Shown here piece by piece: positions 24,928 to 34,019 of a stretch of DNA of 64,000 nt. The notes beneath the pieces are model-generated. The model worked only from the letters and a program-made list of their open reading frames with translations. It was not told the origin of the DNA and ran no database searches. Both the position numbers and the translations under genes were made by a program. Positions within the stretch are counted from its first letter, which is position 1. Each line of letters begins with the position of its first letter. Source of the DNA: Thermoanaerobaculia bacterium (GTDB lineage Bacteria > Acidobacteriota > Thermoanaerobaculia > Multivoradales > Multivoraceae); the NCBI GenBank assembly GCA_022822365.1, contig JAJEBV010000040.1, positions 124,001-188,000 on the forward strand. Reading direction: 5' to 3'.

Positions 24928-27608
24928 TCAGGCCTTGGCTTCGTACCAGTCGGGGCCGGAGTCCATGTCGACGACGAGGGGCACGCTGAGGTCGGCGACG
25001 CCTTCCATCTCTTCGCGCACCACGGACGTGAGCGCGTCCATGTCCGCGGAGGGCGCTTCGAGCACGAGTTCGTCGTGGACGGTCAGGAGCAGCCGGGCCG
25101 CCTCGAGTTCGGCCCGCAGGCGGCGGTCGACCGCGATCATCGCCAGCTTCAGCAGGTCCGCGGCGGTGCCCTGGATGCGGGCGTTGACGGCCATCCGGCG
25201 GGCGTTCTCGCGCACCGCCCGGTTGCGGCTCCTGATGTCCGGGATGTAGCGGACCCGGCCGTAGAGGGTCTCGACCTGGAGTGTCTCTTCCGCACTGGCC
25301 AGGGTCTGCTCGGTGTAGGCGCGCACCCCGGGGAAGCGCTCGAAGTAGGCGTCGATGAAGGCCTGCGCCTCGCCGCGGGCGATGCCCAGCGCGCGTGCCA
25401 GACCGAAGGCGCTCATGCCGTAGATGATGCCGAAGTTGATCGTCTTTGAGGCGCGCCGCTGCTCGTCCGTGACCAGGGCCGGGGCCACGCCGAACACGGT
25501 GGCCGCGGTCGAGCGATGGATGTCGCCGCCGTGCCGGAAGATGTCGACCAGGGCCTCGTCGCCCGAGATGTGCGCGAGCACGCGCAGCTCGATCTGGCTG
25601 TAGTCCGCGACCAGGAGCAGGTAACCGTCGCGGGCGCGGAAGGCGCGGCGCACCTGGCGGCCGATGTCGGTGCGGATCGGGATGTTCTGGAGGTTCGGAT
25701 CGTGCGAGGACAGCCGGCCGGTGGCCGCCACCGCCTGGTGGTAGCGGGTGTGCAGGCGGCCATCGGCGGCGACGAGGTTCGGCAGCGCGTCGACGTAGGT
25801 CGACTTGAGTTTGGTCAGTTCCCGGTAGTGCAGGACCTTCGCCGGCACCCGGTGGCCCTGCTGCGCCAGGTGCTCCAGGACATCGGCGCCGGTCTTGTAC
25901 TTCTTCGTCTTGCGGGTGCGGCCGGGCGAAGGCAGGCCAAGGTTGTCGAACAGGACGACGCCGAGCTGTTGCGGCGACAGAATGTTGAAGCGTTCTCCGG
26001 CCTCGTCGAAGATCTCCTCCGCCAGATCACCGGCGTCGAGCTCGAGGCGCCTCGACATGTCGGCCAGCACGCCGGAGTCGAGCTCGATGCCCTCCTCCTC
26101 CATCGCCGCGAGGACCGGCAGCAGGGGCGCTTCGATCCGCTCGTAGACCTCGCGGGCGCCCAGTGACTCCCGCCACTGCTCGTCGAGCGCCTCGAGGATC
26201 AGCGCAGGCAGCACCGCCTGCTCGGCGGCGTAGACCCGTAGCCCGGTGTCGCCCAGCGCCGCAGCCGGACCGCCGGGGCGCCGAGGCCCGCGTCCGCCGG
26301 CGTCGTCGCCTGGTAGAAGAGGCGGTCGAGGGCCACGGTCGCCAGGCCGAAGCTGCGTACGGCGGAGTGGACCAGGTAGGCCATCAACATCGTGTCCAAG
26401 AGGCGAGCGGCGACCGCCGGTCGGGCCTCGTGATGCGGGCAGAGCCGGACCACCTCCTTCAGGTCGTGGCCGATCAGCTCCCGATCCGGGTCGGCAAGCC
26501 ACGCCCGCAGCGTCGCCGCCACGGCTTCGCGCATGCCGGGACGCCCGAAGTCCGCGAAGACGGCACGACCGACCGCCCCGTCTTCGTCTCCGTCCTCCGC
26601 GCCCCCGACCGGCGCAAAGGACAGTCCCACCGGTTCGCCGCCGCGCCGGAACACGACGCCGACCGCGATCCGGGAACCGAGATCCTGTACCGCCTCCTCG
26701 AACGCCTCGGCGGAGTCCAGGAGGACCGCCGGCTCGATCTCCGGACCGCCGCTCTCGCTCTCGAGCTCCTTCAGCAGGCTCCAGAACTCGAACTCGCGGC
26801 ACAGGTCGGCCAGCGCCTCGTAGTCCGGGGCTTCCATCTCCAGGGCCTCCGGCTCGAACGGGACATCGAGGTCCGTGTGGATCGTGACCAGGTCCCTGGA
26901 CAGCAGTGCCTGGTCGGCGTGTTCCCGCAGCCCCTCGCGGTAGGCCTTGCGCTTGAGTCCGGAGGCCGCTTCCAGCAGGGCCTGGAGGTCGCCGTGCTCC
27001 CTGATCAGGGTCTGTGCGCCCTTCTGGCCGATGCCGGGCACGCCGGGCACGTTGTCCACCTTGTCCCCGACCAGGGCGAGCACGTCGACGACCTGCTCCG
27101 GCGGCACGCCGAAGTCCTTCTCGACCAGAGCCGGGTCGTAGGTCTTCTCGCGACCGGTATGGAGCAGCGACACGCGGTCGCTCACGAGCTGGAACAGGTC
27201 CTTGTCCGCGCTGACGATCGTGACCTCGTAGCCCGCGTCCTGCGCCTTGCGTCCCAGCGTGCCGATGACGTCGTCCGCCTCGTAGCGCTCGAGCTCGAGG
27301 ATCGGGATGCGGAAGGCTTCGATCGCCCGCCGGATCGCGGGCATCTGCGCCTTCAGATCCTCCGGCATCGGCGCCCGGTTCGCCTTGTACTCGGCGTAGG
27401 CCTCGGTGCGGACCGTCGCCCGTCCGACATCGAGGGCGATGCCGAGCAACGGCGGCTCTTCCTCCCGCAGGAGCTTCCGCAGCATGTTGATGAAGCCGTA
27501 GATCGCGTTCGTCGGCTCCCCCGCCGACGTCGACAGACCCCGGATCGCGTAGAAGGCGCGGAAGATCGTCGAGTAGCCGTCGATCAAGTAGAGGCGCTTC
27601 GCGGTCAC
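24928..27608 (-). pseudogene. polA: DNA polymerase I, disrupted by a single-base frameshift
   Basis: Two frames together make one Pol I. The N-terminal part (27608 to about 26275) has the 5'-3' nuclease domain: YLIDGYSTIFRAFYAI, DVGRATVRTEAYAEYK, VSADKDLFQLV and GIGQKGAQTLI. A middle domain follows in which the 3'-5' exonuclease carboxylates are not recognisable. The C-terminal part (from about 26270 to 24928) carries the polymerase: YAAEQAVLPALI, ATGRLSSHDPNLQNIP, DYSQIELRVLAH, RRASKTINFGIIYGMS and TVHDELVLEAP. The switch is near 26265-26280 in a C/G run, where one base appears to be missing. polA is a core gene, so an assembly or sequencing error is the likeliest cause; a real mutation is possible. 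Confidence 0.85.
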
Positions 27609-27675
27609 GGCGGCGACTACTCTAGTGCCGAGTCGTAGGATTACGGTGCCCTACAGCGATCTGCCGGCGCAAGCC

Positions 27676-30600
27676 ATGCCTCGAACCCTCCCCGCCCTTC
27701 TTCTCCTCACCGCGCTCACTCCGGCCCCGGCGTGCGCGCAGCCGACCGAACAGCAGGTGCGGCTCCACGGCATCGGCTACGCGCAGCTCGAGAACGAGCG
27801 CGAGGTCGAGGCCGAGAGCACCTACCGGGAGCTGATCGACCTCGTGCCCGACGAACCCCTCGGTCACGCCAACCTGGCCGTCGCGCTGCTGCGGCAGGAC
27901 CGGAAGGACGAGGCGCTCGCCGCCATCGACCGCGCGCTGGAACTGGGCGGCGACAGGGGCGACCTGCTGATGATCCGCGCCGCCATTCTCAGCGCGGGCG
28001 CCGGCAGCAACGAAGAGGCGTTGGCCGACTACCGCCGCGCCGCCCGGGCCGAGCCCGACGATCCCGAGATGCAGTACGCCCTCTTCCAGCACGCCGAGAT
28101 CATGGACGGCGCCGAGGCCGAAGCCGATCGCCGAACCGCGGTCGAACGGCTCCGGGGCCTCCGGCCCGACAATCTGGTCGTCCTGCTGTTGAGCGGAGCC
28201 GCCGCCCTCGAAGACGGCGACCGCGGTCGAGCCAGCGACGACTACCTCCGTGTACGGGAACTCATCTGGCAAGCCCACCCGACCGCGGAACGGTTGGTCG
28301 ACGAGGTCCTCGACGCCCTGGAAGCCGACGACCTCGAAAGCGCCCGCCGGAGCTCCGCTCCCCGGCTCCGGAACGTCCTCCTGGCCACGGCCGGATGGCG
28401 CAGCAGCCTGGCCGAGGTCTACACGAACATCCCGGGCATTCCGGTCGAGCGTTTCGTGGACGAGTCGCCGATCGAGGACTTCGGGCCGGCGCTGCCGGTC
28501 CGTTTCCGCGCGATCCGGATCGACAACGCGGCCGCCGCCGGCCGGGCGTTCGAGGTCGCGGACTTCGACGGCGACGACCGGCCCGACATCGCCTGGGTGG
28601 CCGCCGGGGAGGGCTCGGAGACTCCACTCGTGCAGCTTCAGTTGCGGCGCGCCTCCGCCGGTCTCGCGGCCCCTGGCACGGCCCCGGAAACGGACGCCCG
28701 GTTCCTGGTCGCCGGCGACGCCGACAACGACAGGCGACTCGACCTGGTCGCCGCCGGCGATCCTCTCGCCGTCTGGCAGGTGGACGCCTCGGACGACACG
28801 CCCCGCTTCGCCGACACGAGCGACCGCTTCCTGGCGCAACCCTTCGCCGTGGACGCCGCCGACCTGATCGACTTCGACAGCGACGGCGATCTCGATCTCG
28901 CGGTGGTACGGACCGGCGACGGGCCCGATCTGCTGCGGAACGTGTCCGGCGAGGGGGCTTTCGAGGGTCCGCTCGAGGCCCTGGGACACAAGGCGCTGCC
29001 GCAGGTCGAACCGCGACGGTTTCACCACCTTCAGGCCACCGACGCCGACCGCGACGGTGACACGGATCTGCTGCTGGCCCACGACGCCGGCGTCCTCTGG
29101 CTGGACAACCTCCGCCAGGGGCGGTTTGCCGAGAGGACGCCGCCCGCACCCGAGCGAAACCTGCTGGGAAGGCTCGTCGGCCGGCTGCTGGGCGACGACT
29201 CCGAGCCCGCGCTCGCGACCGGGACCCCGGTACGCGTCGTTCGCACCGCAGACCTCGACCGCGACGGGATTCCCGAGTTCGTGCTCGCCGGCGCCTCCAC
29301 GGTCGTGCTGAAGGCCGGCGAGAACGGCGCACTCGCCCCGTTCCCACTGACAGCGGAATCGGTCGACCTGCCCGAAAGCGCCACCGACCTGGCCCTGCTC
29401 GACGCCGACAACGACGGCCGGCGCGACCTCGCCCTGGTCGCCGACGGAGAGCTTCGGGTGCTGACGCAGACCTCGGACTCGGGACCCGAGGCGCTCGAGT
29501 TCCAGCTCGCCCAGGTCACCGGTCTGCCCCGGGACGCCGGCTTCAGCGCCGTGCGTGCCGAGGATCTGGACGATGACGGCGACCAGGACCTGGTCGCCGC
29601 GGGCGCCTCCGGCCTCTACCGGATCGAGAACCTGAACGGCTCCGAGAACAACTGGCTCCGGGTTCGCCTGGTCGGTCTCGACATCGGCAACCAGAAGAAC
29701 AACGTCTTCGGCCGCGGCACGACGATCGAAGTCAAGTCGGAGCGCGCCTACCAGTACATCGAGGTCGACCGGCCGGTCACCCACATCGGTCTCGGCAACC
29801 GCCGCCGGCCCGACCTGGTCCGCGTCGTCTGGGCCAACGGCGTGCCGCAGAACCGCCTCGATCCGGGCGAGAACATGACGATCGTCGAGGAGCAGGTGCT
29901 CAAGGGCAGCTGTCCCTTCCTCTACACCTGGGACGGCGAGAAGGTCACCTTCGTCACCGACCTGCTGTGGGGCGCGCCGCTCGGCATGCCGCTCGCCGAC
30001 GGCGTCTGGAACGGCTACGACCCGGACGAGCTCGTGCGGGTCGATGGCGCCCGGACCCGCGACGGCTTCTACGACCTGCGGATCACCGAGGAGCTGTGGG
30101 AGGCCGCCTACATCGATCGGGTGCGGCTCTGGGTGGTCGACCATCGCGAAGGCGTGGAAGTGGCGAGCAACCTCCGGATCGTTCCGGGCCGGGGACACGT
30201 CGGCCGCCCGCCCGACGAGGTCGTCGCCGGCGCGAACATCCGGCCCGTGGTCCAGGCGACGGACGGCCGCGGCCGCGACGTGACGGAACGGGTCCGCGCC
30301 CGCGACGAGGTCTACGCCGACGGCTACGCGCGCTCGCGCTTCCAGGGCCACGCCGCCGGGCCCTGGGCGTTCACCTTCGACCTCGGCGAAGCACCCGGCA
30401 AACCGGTGCGGCTGTGGCTCGACGGCTGGGTGTTCCCCGCCGATGCGAGCCTGAACCTCGCCATCGCCCAGGCGGTGGAGCACGGCGACCTGGAGATGGT
30501 GATGACCCGGCTCGAGGTCGAGACCCGGGACGGCTGGCGGACCCTGCTCGATCCGATGGGCTTTCCCCCCGGCAAGACGAAGACGATGGTCGTCGACACG

Positions 30601-31215
30601 CCGCCGCTGCCGGCGGGTGCACGGAAGCTCCGGATCGTGACCACCCGCTGGCTGCACTGGGACCGGGTCGCCTGGAGTACCGAACCGGACGGCGTCGACG
30701 GAGACGATGTCGTCGTCCAGGCCCGTCTGAACGCGGCGAGCGCCGACCTCTCGTACCGCGGCTTCTCGGCGGCGACCCGGCTCGCGCCCAACGGCCCGCA
30801 CCTGTTCGACTACCAGCGCACGAGCGCCGAGTCTCCCTGGCTGCCGTTCCCCGGCCGCTACACCCGCTTCGGCGACGTCCGCGTGTTGCTCGACGACGTC
30901 GACGACCGCCAGGTCGTGATCGGCCCCGGCGACGAGATTCGCGTGCTCTTCGACGCCCGGGAGCTGCCGCCGCCCGCGCCCGGCTACTCCCGCACCGTCT
31001 TCCTGGAGAGCTTCGGCTGGGACAAGGACGCCGACCGCAACACCTGGAAGGCCGACAGCAACCTGCCCCTGCCCTTCCAGGCGATGTCCGGCTACCCGTT
31101 CGCGCCGGGCGAGAGCTACCCGCGGACGCGGGAACTCGACGCCTACCGAGAGCAGTGGCTGACGAGGATCGTCGGCCCGGAGACGCCCTTCAGCCCGCCT
31201 TCCTCGAGCCGCTAG
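27676..31215 (+). CDS. Secreted TPR / FG-GAP (VCBS) / ASPIC-UnbV-type protein
   Basis: ATG 27676 (MPRTLPALLLL) gives a signal peptide ending near PACAQ and a product of 1179 aa. Residues about 25-230 are TPR-like helices. About 270-640 are FG-GAP/VCBS beta-propeller repeats with Asp-rich calcium loops (DFDGDDRPDIAW, DADNDRRLDLV, DFDSDGDLDLAV, DADRDGDTDLL, DLDRDGIPEFV, DADNDGRRDLA, DLDDDGDQDLV). An ASPIC/UnbV-like segment follows (NWLRVRLVG, GRGTTIEV, LGNRRRPDLVRVVWANG). The last 430 residues (after GSCPFLYTWDG) are a less familiar beta-rich region. Large proteins of this build are frequent in Acidobacteriota and are thought to be envelope or extracellular; role unknown. The gene is divergent from polA and ends at a copy of the 39-nt hairpin element. 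Confidence 0.8.
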   Translation: MPRTLPALLLLTALTPAPACAQPTEQQVRLHGIGYAQLENEREVEAESTYRELIDLVPDEPLGHANLAVALLRQDRKDEALAAIDRALELGGDRGDLLMIRAAILSAGAGSNEEALADYRRAARAEPDDPEMQYALFQHAEIMDGAEAEADRRTAVERLRGLRPDNLVVLLLSGAAALEDGDRGRASDDYLRVRELIWQAHPTAERLVDEVLDALEADDLESARRSSAPRLRNVLLATAGWRSSLAEVYTNIPGIPVERFVDESPIEDFGPALPVRFRAIRIDNAAAAGRAFEVADFDGDDRPDIAWVAAGEGSETPLVQLQLRRASAGLAAPGTAPETDARFLVAGDADNDRRLDLVAAGDPLAVWQVDASDDTPRFADTSDRFLAQPFAVDAADLIDFDSDGDLDLAVVRTGDGPDLLRNVSGEGAFEGPLEALGHKALPQVEPRRFHHLQATDADRDGDTDLLLAHDAGVLWLDNLRQGRFAERTPPAPERNLLGRLVGRLLGDDSEPALATGTPVRVVRTADLDRDGIPEFVLAGASTVVLKAGENGALAPFPLTAESVDLPESATDLALLDADNDGRRDLALVADGELRVLTQTSDSGPEALEFQLAQVTGLPRDAGFSAVRAEDLDDDGDQDLVAAGASGLYRIENLNGSENNWLRVRLVGLDIGNQKNNVFGRGTTIEVKSERAYQYIEVDRPVTHIGLGNRRRPDLVRVVWANGVPQNRLDPGENMTIVEEQVLKGSCPFLYTWDGEKVTFVTDLLWGAPLGMPLADGVWNGYDPDELVRVDGARTRDGFYDLRITEELWEAAYIDRVRLWVVDHREGVEVASNLRIVPGRGHVGRPPDEVVAGANIRPVVQATDGRGRDVTERVRARDEVYADGYARSRFQGHAAGPWAFTFDLGEAPGKPVRLWLDGWVFPADASLNLAIAQAVEHGDLEMVMTRLEVETRDGWRTLLDPMGFPPGKTKTMVVDTPPLPAGARKLRIVTTRWLHWDRVAWSTEPDGVDGDDVVVQARLNAASADLSYRGFSAATRLAPNGPHLFDYQRTSAESPWLPFPGRYTRFGDVRVLLDDVDDRQVVIGPGDEIRVLFDARELPPPAPGYSRTVFLESFGWDKDADRNTWKADSNLPLPFQAMSGYPFAPGESYPRTRELDAYREQWLTRIVGPETPFSPPSSSR

Positions 31216-31235
31216 GAGACCACGCCGTTCTGCTG

Positions 31236-31274
31236 GGTGCGCGGGTCTTCTGACCCGCTGCCGCCGAAGGCGGC
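31236..31274 (+). repeat. 39-nt double-hairpin element, copy 3
   Basis: This copy is on the plus strand, beginning 21 bases after the stop of the TPR/FG-GAP gene and reading in the same direction. Both stems (7 bp and 6 bp) are identical to the other two copies. It lies about 120 bases upstream of the symporter start, so it could separate the two transcription units. Confidence 0.75.
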
Positions 31275-31397
31275 TTGGAGAACGCGCCGCGAAGCGGCGA
31301 CCACTCTGTCGGCGGGGACGCCGACTCCGCTACGCTACCGCCGGCCGCCGCCAACAGCGCGGCCGCCATCCAGGAACACACCGGGAGGGAACATAAC

Positions 31398-32807
31398 GTG
31401 GCAAACGGCTCCGGCGGACGCGGCAGGTTCGGTCAACTCGGATTCATCTTCGCCGCCGTCGGCTCCGCCATCGGCCTCGGCAACATCTGGAAGTTCCCGT
31501 ACATCACCTACGCCAACGACGGCGGTTCCTTCGTCCTCGTCTACCTGGCCGCGATCGTGCTGATCGGCCTGCCGATCATGATGGCCGAACTCGTCATCGG
31601 ACGGAGTACCCGGCAGAGCCCCGTCGGCGCGTTCGTCGAGGCCGCCAAAGGGGCGGTCGGAGGGCGGGCCTGGGGCGCCGTCGGCGCATTGGGAACGGTC
31701 GGCAGCTTCATCCTCCTGTCGTACTACGCGCTGATTGCCGGCTGGACGGTCTACTACTTCGGCCAGTGCCTGAGCTGGTCGTTTGGCGGCTTCGACACCG
31801 GCGGACAGACCCTCGGCGACTCCTTCGGCGCCTTCCTCGGCAACGGGCCGCTCCAGATCGGCTTCCACGCCCTGTTCATGGCCGTGACGGTCGGCGTCGT
31901 CGCCCTGGGCGTGCACGACGGCATCGAACGGGTGGCCAAGACGCTGATGCCGGTGCTCGGGGCCATCCTCATTCTGCTCGTCATCAACTCGTTCTGGAGC
32001 CCGGGCTTCGGCGAGGCGGTCCGCTTCCTGTTCCACGTCGGCCCGGTCACCGCCGACGGCCTGCTGGAGGCGGTCGGCCATGCCTTCTTCACGCTCTCCG
32101 TCGGCATGGGCGCGATGATCACCTACGGCTCCTACATGAGATCGAGACAGTCGATCCCGAGGAGCGCCGCCGCCATCACCCTGCTCGACACCCTGGTGGC
32201 CCTGATGGCCTGCATCGTCATGTTCTCCATCATCTTCAGCGTCGATACGGCGGAACGGGCCGGGACCTTCGGCAAGAGCGCCACGATCCTGTTCACGACG
32301 CTGCCGCAGATGTTCTACGAGATGCCGCTCGGCGTCGTGCTGGCGCCGCTGTTCTACCTGCTGGTCGGCTTCGCGGCGCTGACCTCCACCATCTCGCTGC
32401 TCGAAGTCGTCGCCGCCTACCTGATCGACCGCCGAGGCCTGAGCCGGCGCAAGGCCAGCCTGCTCTCCGGCGGCGCCGTCTTCCTCTTCGGCATCCCCTC
32501 GGCGCTATCCCTGGGCGCCGTCACCGGCTTCTCCTCCTGGGCGCCCCTGGGCGAGCGCACCGCCGGTTTCTTCGACACGATGGACTACACCGTCTCGAAC
32601 TGGATCCTGCCCCTCGGCGGCCTGACCCTGGCGATCTTCGTCGGCTGGTTCCTGAGCCGCCGCAAGTCCCGCGAGGCACTGGCCGATGGCCATGGCGACG
32701 TGAGCCGCTGGTACTTCCTCTGGCGCGACGTGCTGCTGCGCTTCGTCTGCCCGGTCGCGATCCTGTGGATCATCTGGGCCGTGATCGGGGGGCGGTCGTT
32801 CGCGTAG
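31398..32807 (+). CDS. Neurotransmitter:sodium symporter family transporter
   Basis: The start GTG 31398 is chosen for its GGGAGGGA ribosome site; the frame is open upstream to 31275 but that part is not conserved-looking. The 469-aa product is an NSS (SLC6-like) sodium-coupled amino acid or amine transporter. TM1 contains the signature GFIFAAVGSAIGLGNIWKFPY with the unwound-helix Gly residues and the sodium-site region. PIMMAELVIGR follows TM2. Further segments include GSFILLSYYALIAGW (TM3), VGMGAMITYGSYM (TM6-7 area) and STISLLEVVAAYL (TM8). About 11-12 membrane spans are visible. Substrate cannot be assigned from sequence. Confidence 0.92.
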   Translation: MANGSGGRGRFGQLGFIFAAVGSAIGLGNIWKFPYITYANDGGSFVLVYLAAIVLIGLPIMMAELVIGRSTRQSPVGAFVEAAKGAVGGRAWGAVGALGTVGSFILLSYYALIAGWTVYYFGQCLSWSFGGFDTGGQTLGDSFGAFLGNGPLQIGFHALFMAVTVGVVALGVHDGIERVAKTLMPVLGAILILLVINSFWSPGFGEAVRFLFHVGPVTADGLLEAVGHAFFTLSVGMGAMITYGSYMRSRQSIPRSAAAITLLDTLVALMACIVMFSIIFSVDTAERAGTFGKSATILFTTLPQMFYEMPLGVVLAPLFYLLVGFAALTSTISLLEVVAAYLIDRRGLSRRKASLLSGGAVFLFGIPSALSLGAVTGFSSWAPLGERTAGFFDTMDYTVSNWILPLGGLTLAIFVGWFLSRRKSREALADGHGDVSRWYFLWRDVLLRFVCPVAILWIIWAVIGGRSFA

Positions 32808-32858
32808 AAGCCGGCCGTTTCCGGGAAGCACGCGCCGTGCGTCGGGGTCGGCGTGCAG

Positions 32859-33092
32859 TTACTTGCCGAGCAACTCGAACAGTCTCTCGCGGTTCCATCC
32901 GGCGGTGCGCATGTTGGAGGTCAACGCCCTGCGACTGAGAGCGCGCCGGCCTCGGGGGATCACGATCGGCCGTGCGAAGCCGGGCTTGGTCCATGTCTCA
33001 TGAGGTCCCGAGTCGCCCCGCTTCGTCCATCCGTCGAGTCCGCAGATTCGCCGAAACTCCCTCGGGCTAACCTGGGGCAGCTTCCGCGACAC
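32859..33092 (-). CDS. hicA: HicA-like mRNA interferase toxin
   Basis: The 77-aa product starts at GTG 33092 inside the 3' end of the hicB-like gene (26-base overlap). It has the HicA double-stranded RNA-binding-like layout: KLPQVSPREFRRIC, GLDGWTKRGDSGPHETW with His31 where the catalytic His of GSH sits, and IVIPRG followed by RRALTSNMRTAGWNRERLFELL. The usual G-S-H is G-P-H here. HicA cleaves mRNA and is neutralised by HicB. The pair lies in an accessory patch with a broken nuclease gene. Confidence 0.7.
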   Translation of the reverse strand: MSRKLPQVSPREFRRICGLDGWTKRGDSGPHETWTKPGFARPIVIPRGRRALSRRALTSNMRTAGWNRERLFELLGK

Positions 33093-33366
33093 GGTGGACC
33101 ACCAGGTCGATCGGGACCGAGATTGCGCTCTCTGCCGGCTCCGCGTGCAGCTTGAGCGGCACAAGGCCGCAGTCCACCAGCACTTCGTTCAGCGTGCCCA
33201 TCTCGTGGCATGTGGCCAGGAACAGAGAGACCGCGTCGTTCAGCATCTCCAGCGCATCGGCCTTGTCCGCCCCCTGGCTCGCGACGTCAAGCTCGGGGCA
33301 CCATGCCACGCACACATCCCCCTCCTGCTCGAACTTCGCCGACAAGACCAGCTGCCAAGAGGCCAT
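33067..33366 (-). CDS. hicB: HicB-like antitoxin
   Basis: ATG 33366 (MASWQLVLSAKF) has a strong AAGGAG site eight bases upstream. The 99-aa product matches the HicB pseudo-RNase-H fold: VCVAWCPELDVASQGADKADALEMLNDAVSLFL. I see no ribbon-helix-helix or HTH at the C-terminus, so autorepression may differ from classical HicB. The order is antitoxin then toxin. It should bind and inhibit the HicA-like product encoded by the overlapping downstream gene. Confidence 0.75.
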   Translation of the reverse strand: MASWQLVLSAKFEQEGDVCVAWCPELDVASQGADKADALEMLNDAVSLFLATCHEMGTLNEVLVDCGLVPLKLHAEPAESAISVPIDLVVHRVAEAAPG

Positions 33367-33512
33367 AGCCAGAACTCCTTCAGTCTCCGCGACCCGTACG
33401 CGCGTTCCGCAAGAGTATAGGCGGTGTTCCAGTTCGGGCCGTCCTTCAAGCGGCGGCCGCCACCACCGCTCAACCTTGCGGCCGGGGATCGCCGCGGCGC
33501 CCGTGCCGCCCG

Positions 33513-33887
33513 TCACTCCGACGACGCGCCCTTCAGTGCATCCCAGGTGTAGCCCTCAAGAATGCACGAACCCAGGATGCGCGGCGCGACGTTGAGATTC
33601 GCCAGCTCCATGCCCACCCTGTCGTCGTCGAACGGCGTGTTGCGTAAGGCTCGATCTTCGTGCTCGGGCTCGGCGGCAGCGTAGACGATCGCGTCGTCCT
33701 CGTCGACGATCTCCAGGATCGGATGGACTTCCACAGCTTCGATCACCGCCTCCTCCATCTCGACGCGGTCCAGGCCCGCGGGAATCGCGGCCGCGACCTC
33801 TCTTCCGCAGCGCCGGAAGAGCTTCCGCGACTCGGTCTGCAACGCGAGGAAAGCAAAGTGCGCAGGGTTGCCGGCTCGGTCGTGCAT
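33513..33887 (-). CDS. Hypothetical protein (124 aa)
   Basis: ATG 33887 (MHDRAGNPAHFAFL) has an excellent GGAGG site seven bases upstream, which supports it as a real gene; a longer frame to 33917 lacks this. The product is acidic, with no signal peptide or membrane span. A stretch around residues 45-75 (EEAVIEAVEVHPILEIVDED) looks like an alpha/beta segment. I recognise no family. It sits between hicBA and the disrupted HNH nuclease gene, all on the same strand, so it may belong to the same accessory cassette. Confidence 0.6.
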   Translation of the reverse strand: MHDRAGNPAHFAFLALQTESRKLFRRCGREVAAAIPAGLDRVEMEEAVIEAVEVHPILEIVDEDDAIVYAAAEPEHEDRALRNTPFDDDRVGMELANLNVAPRILGSCILEGYTWDALKGASSE

Positions 33888-34019
33888 TCTCTCTCCTCCA
33901 TGGGTTCTTCCGCTCATAGGTGCGTCCGGCCCATCGGCCCACTCCGCGAAGAGGAGCCAACGTTCCTCAAGAACCCTACGCAGGAGGTGCCACAGCCGGC
34001 AGGCGCTTTGGAAGGCCGG

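Noticed and set aside
26255..26285. Programmed -1 frameshift in polA
   Set aside because: I see no convincing X-XXY-YYZ slippery heptamer with a downstream structure, and polA is not known for frameshifting; a lost base in a C/G run is more likely.
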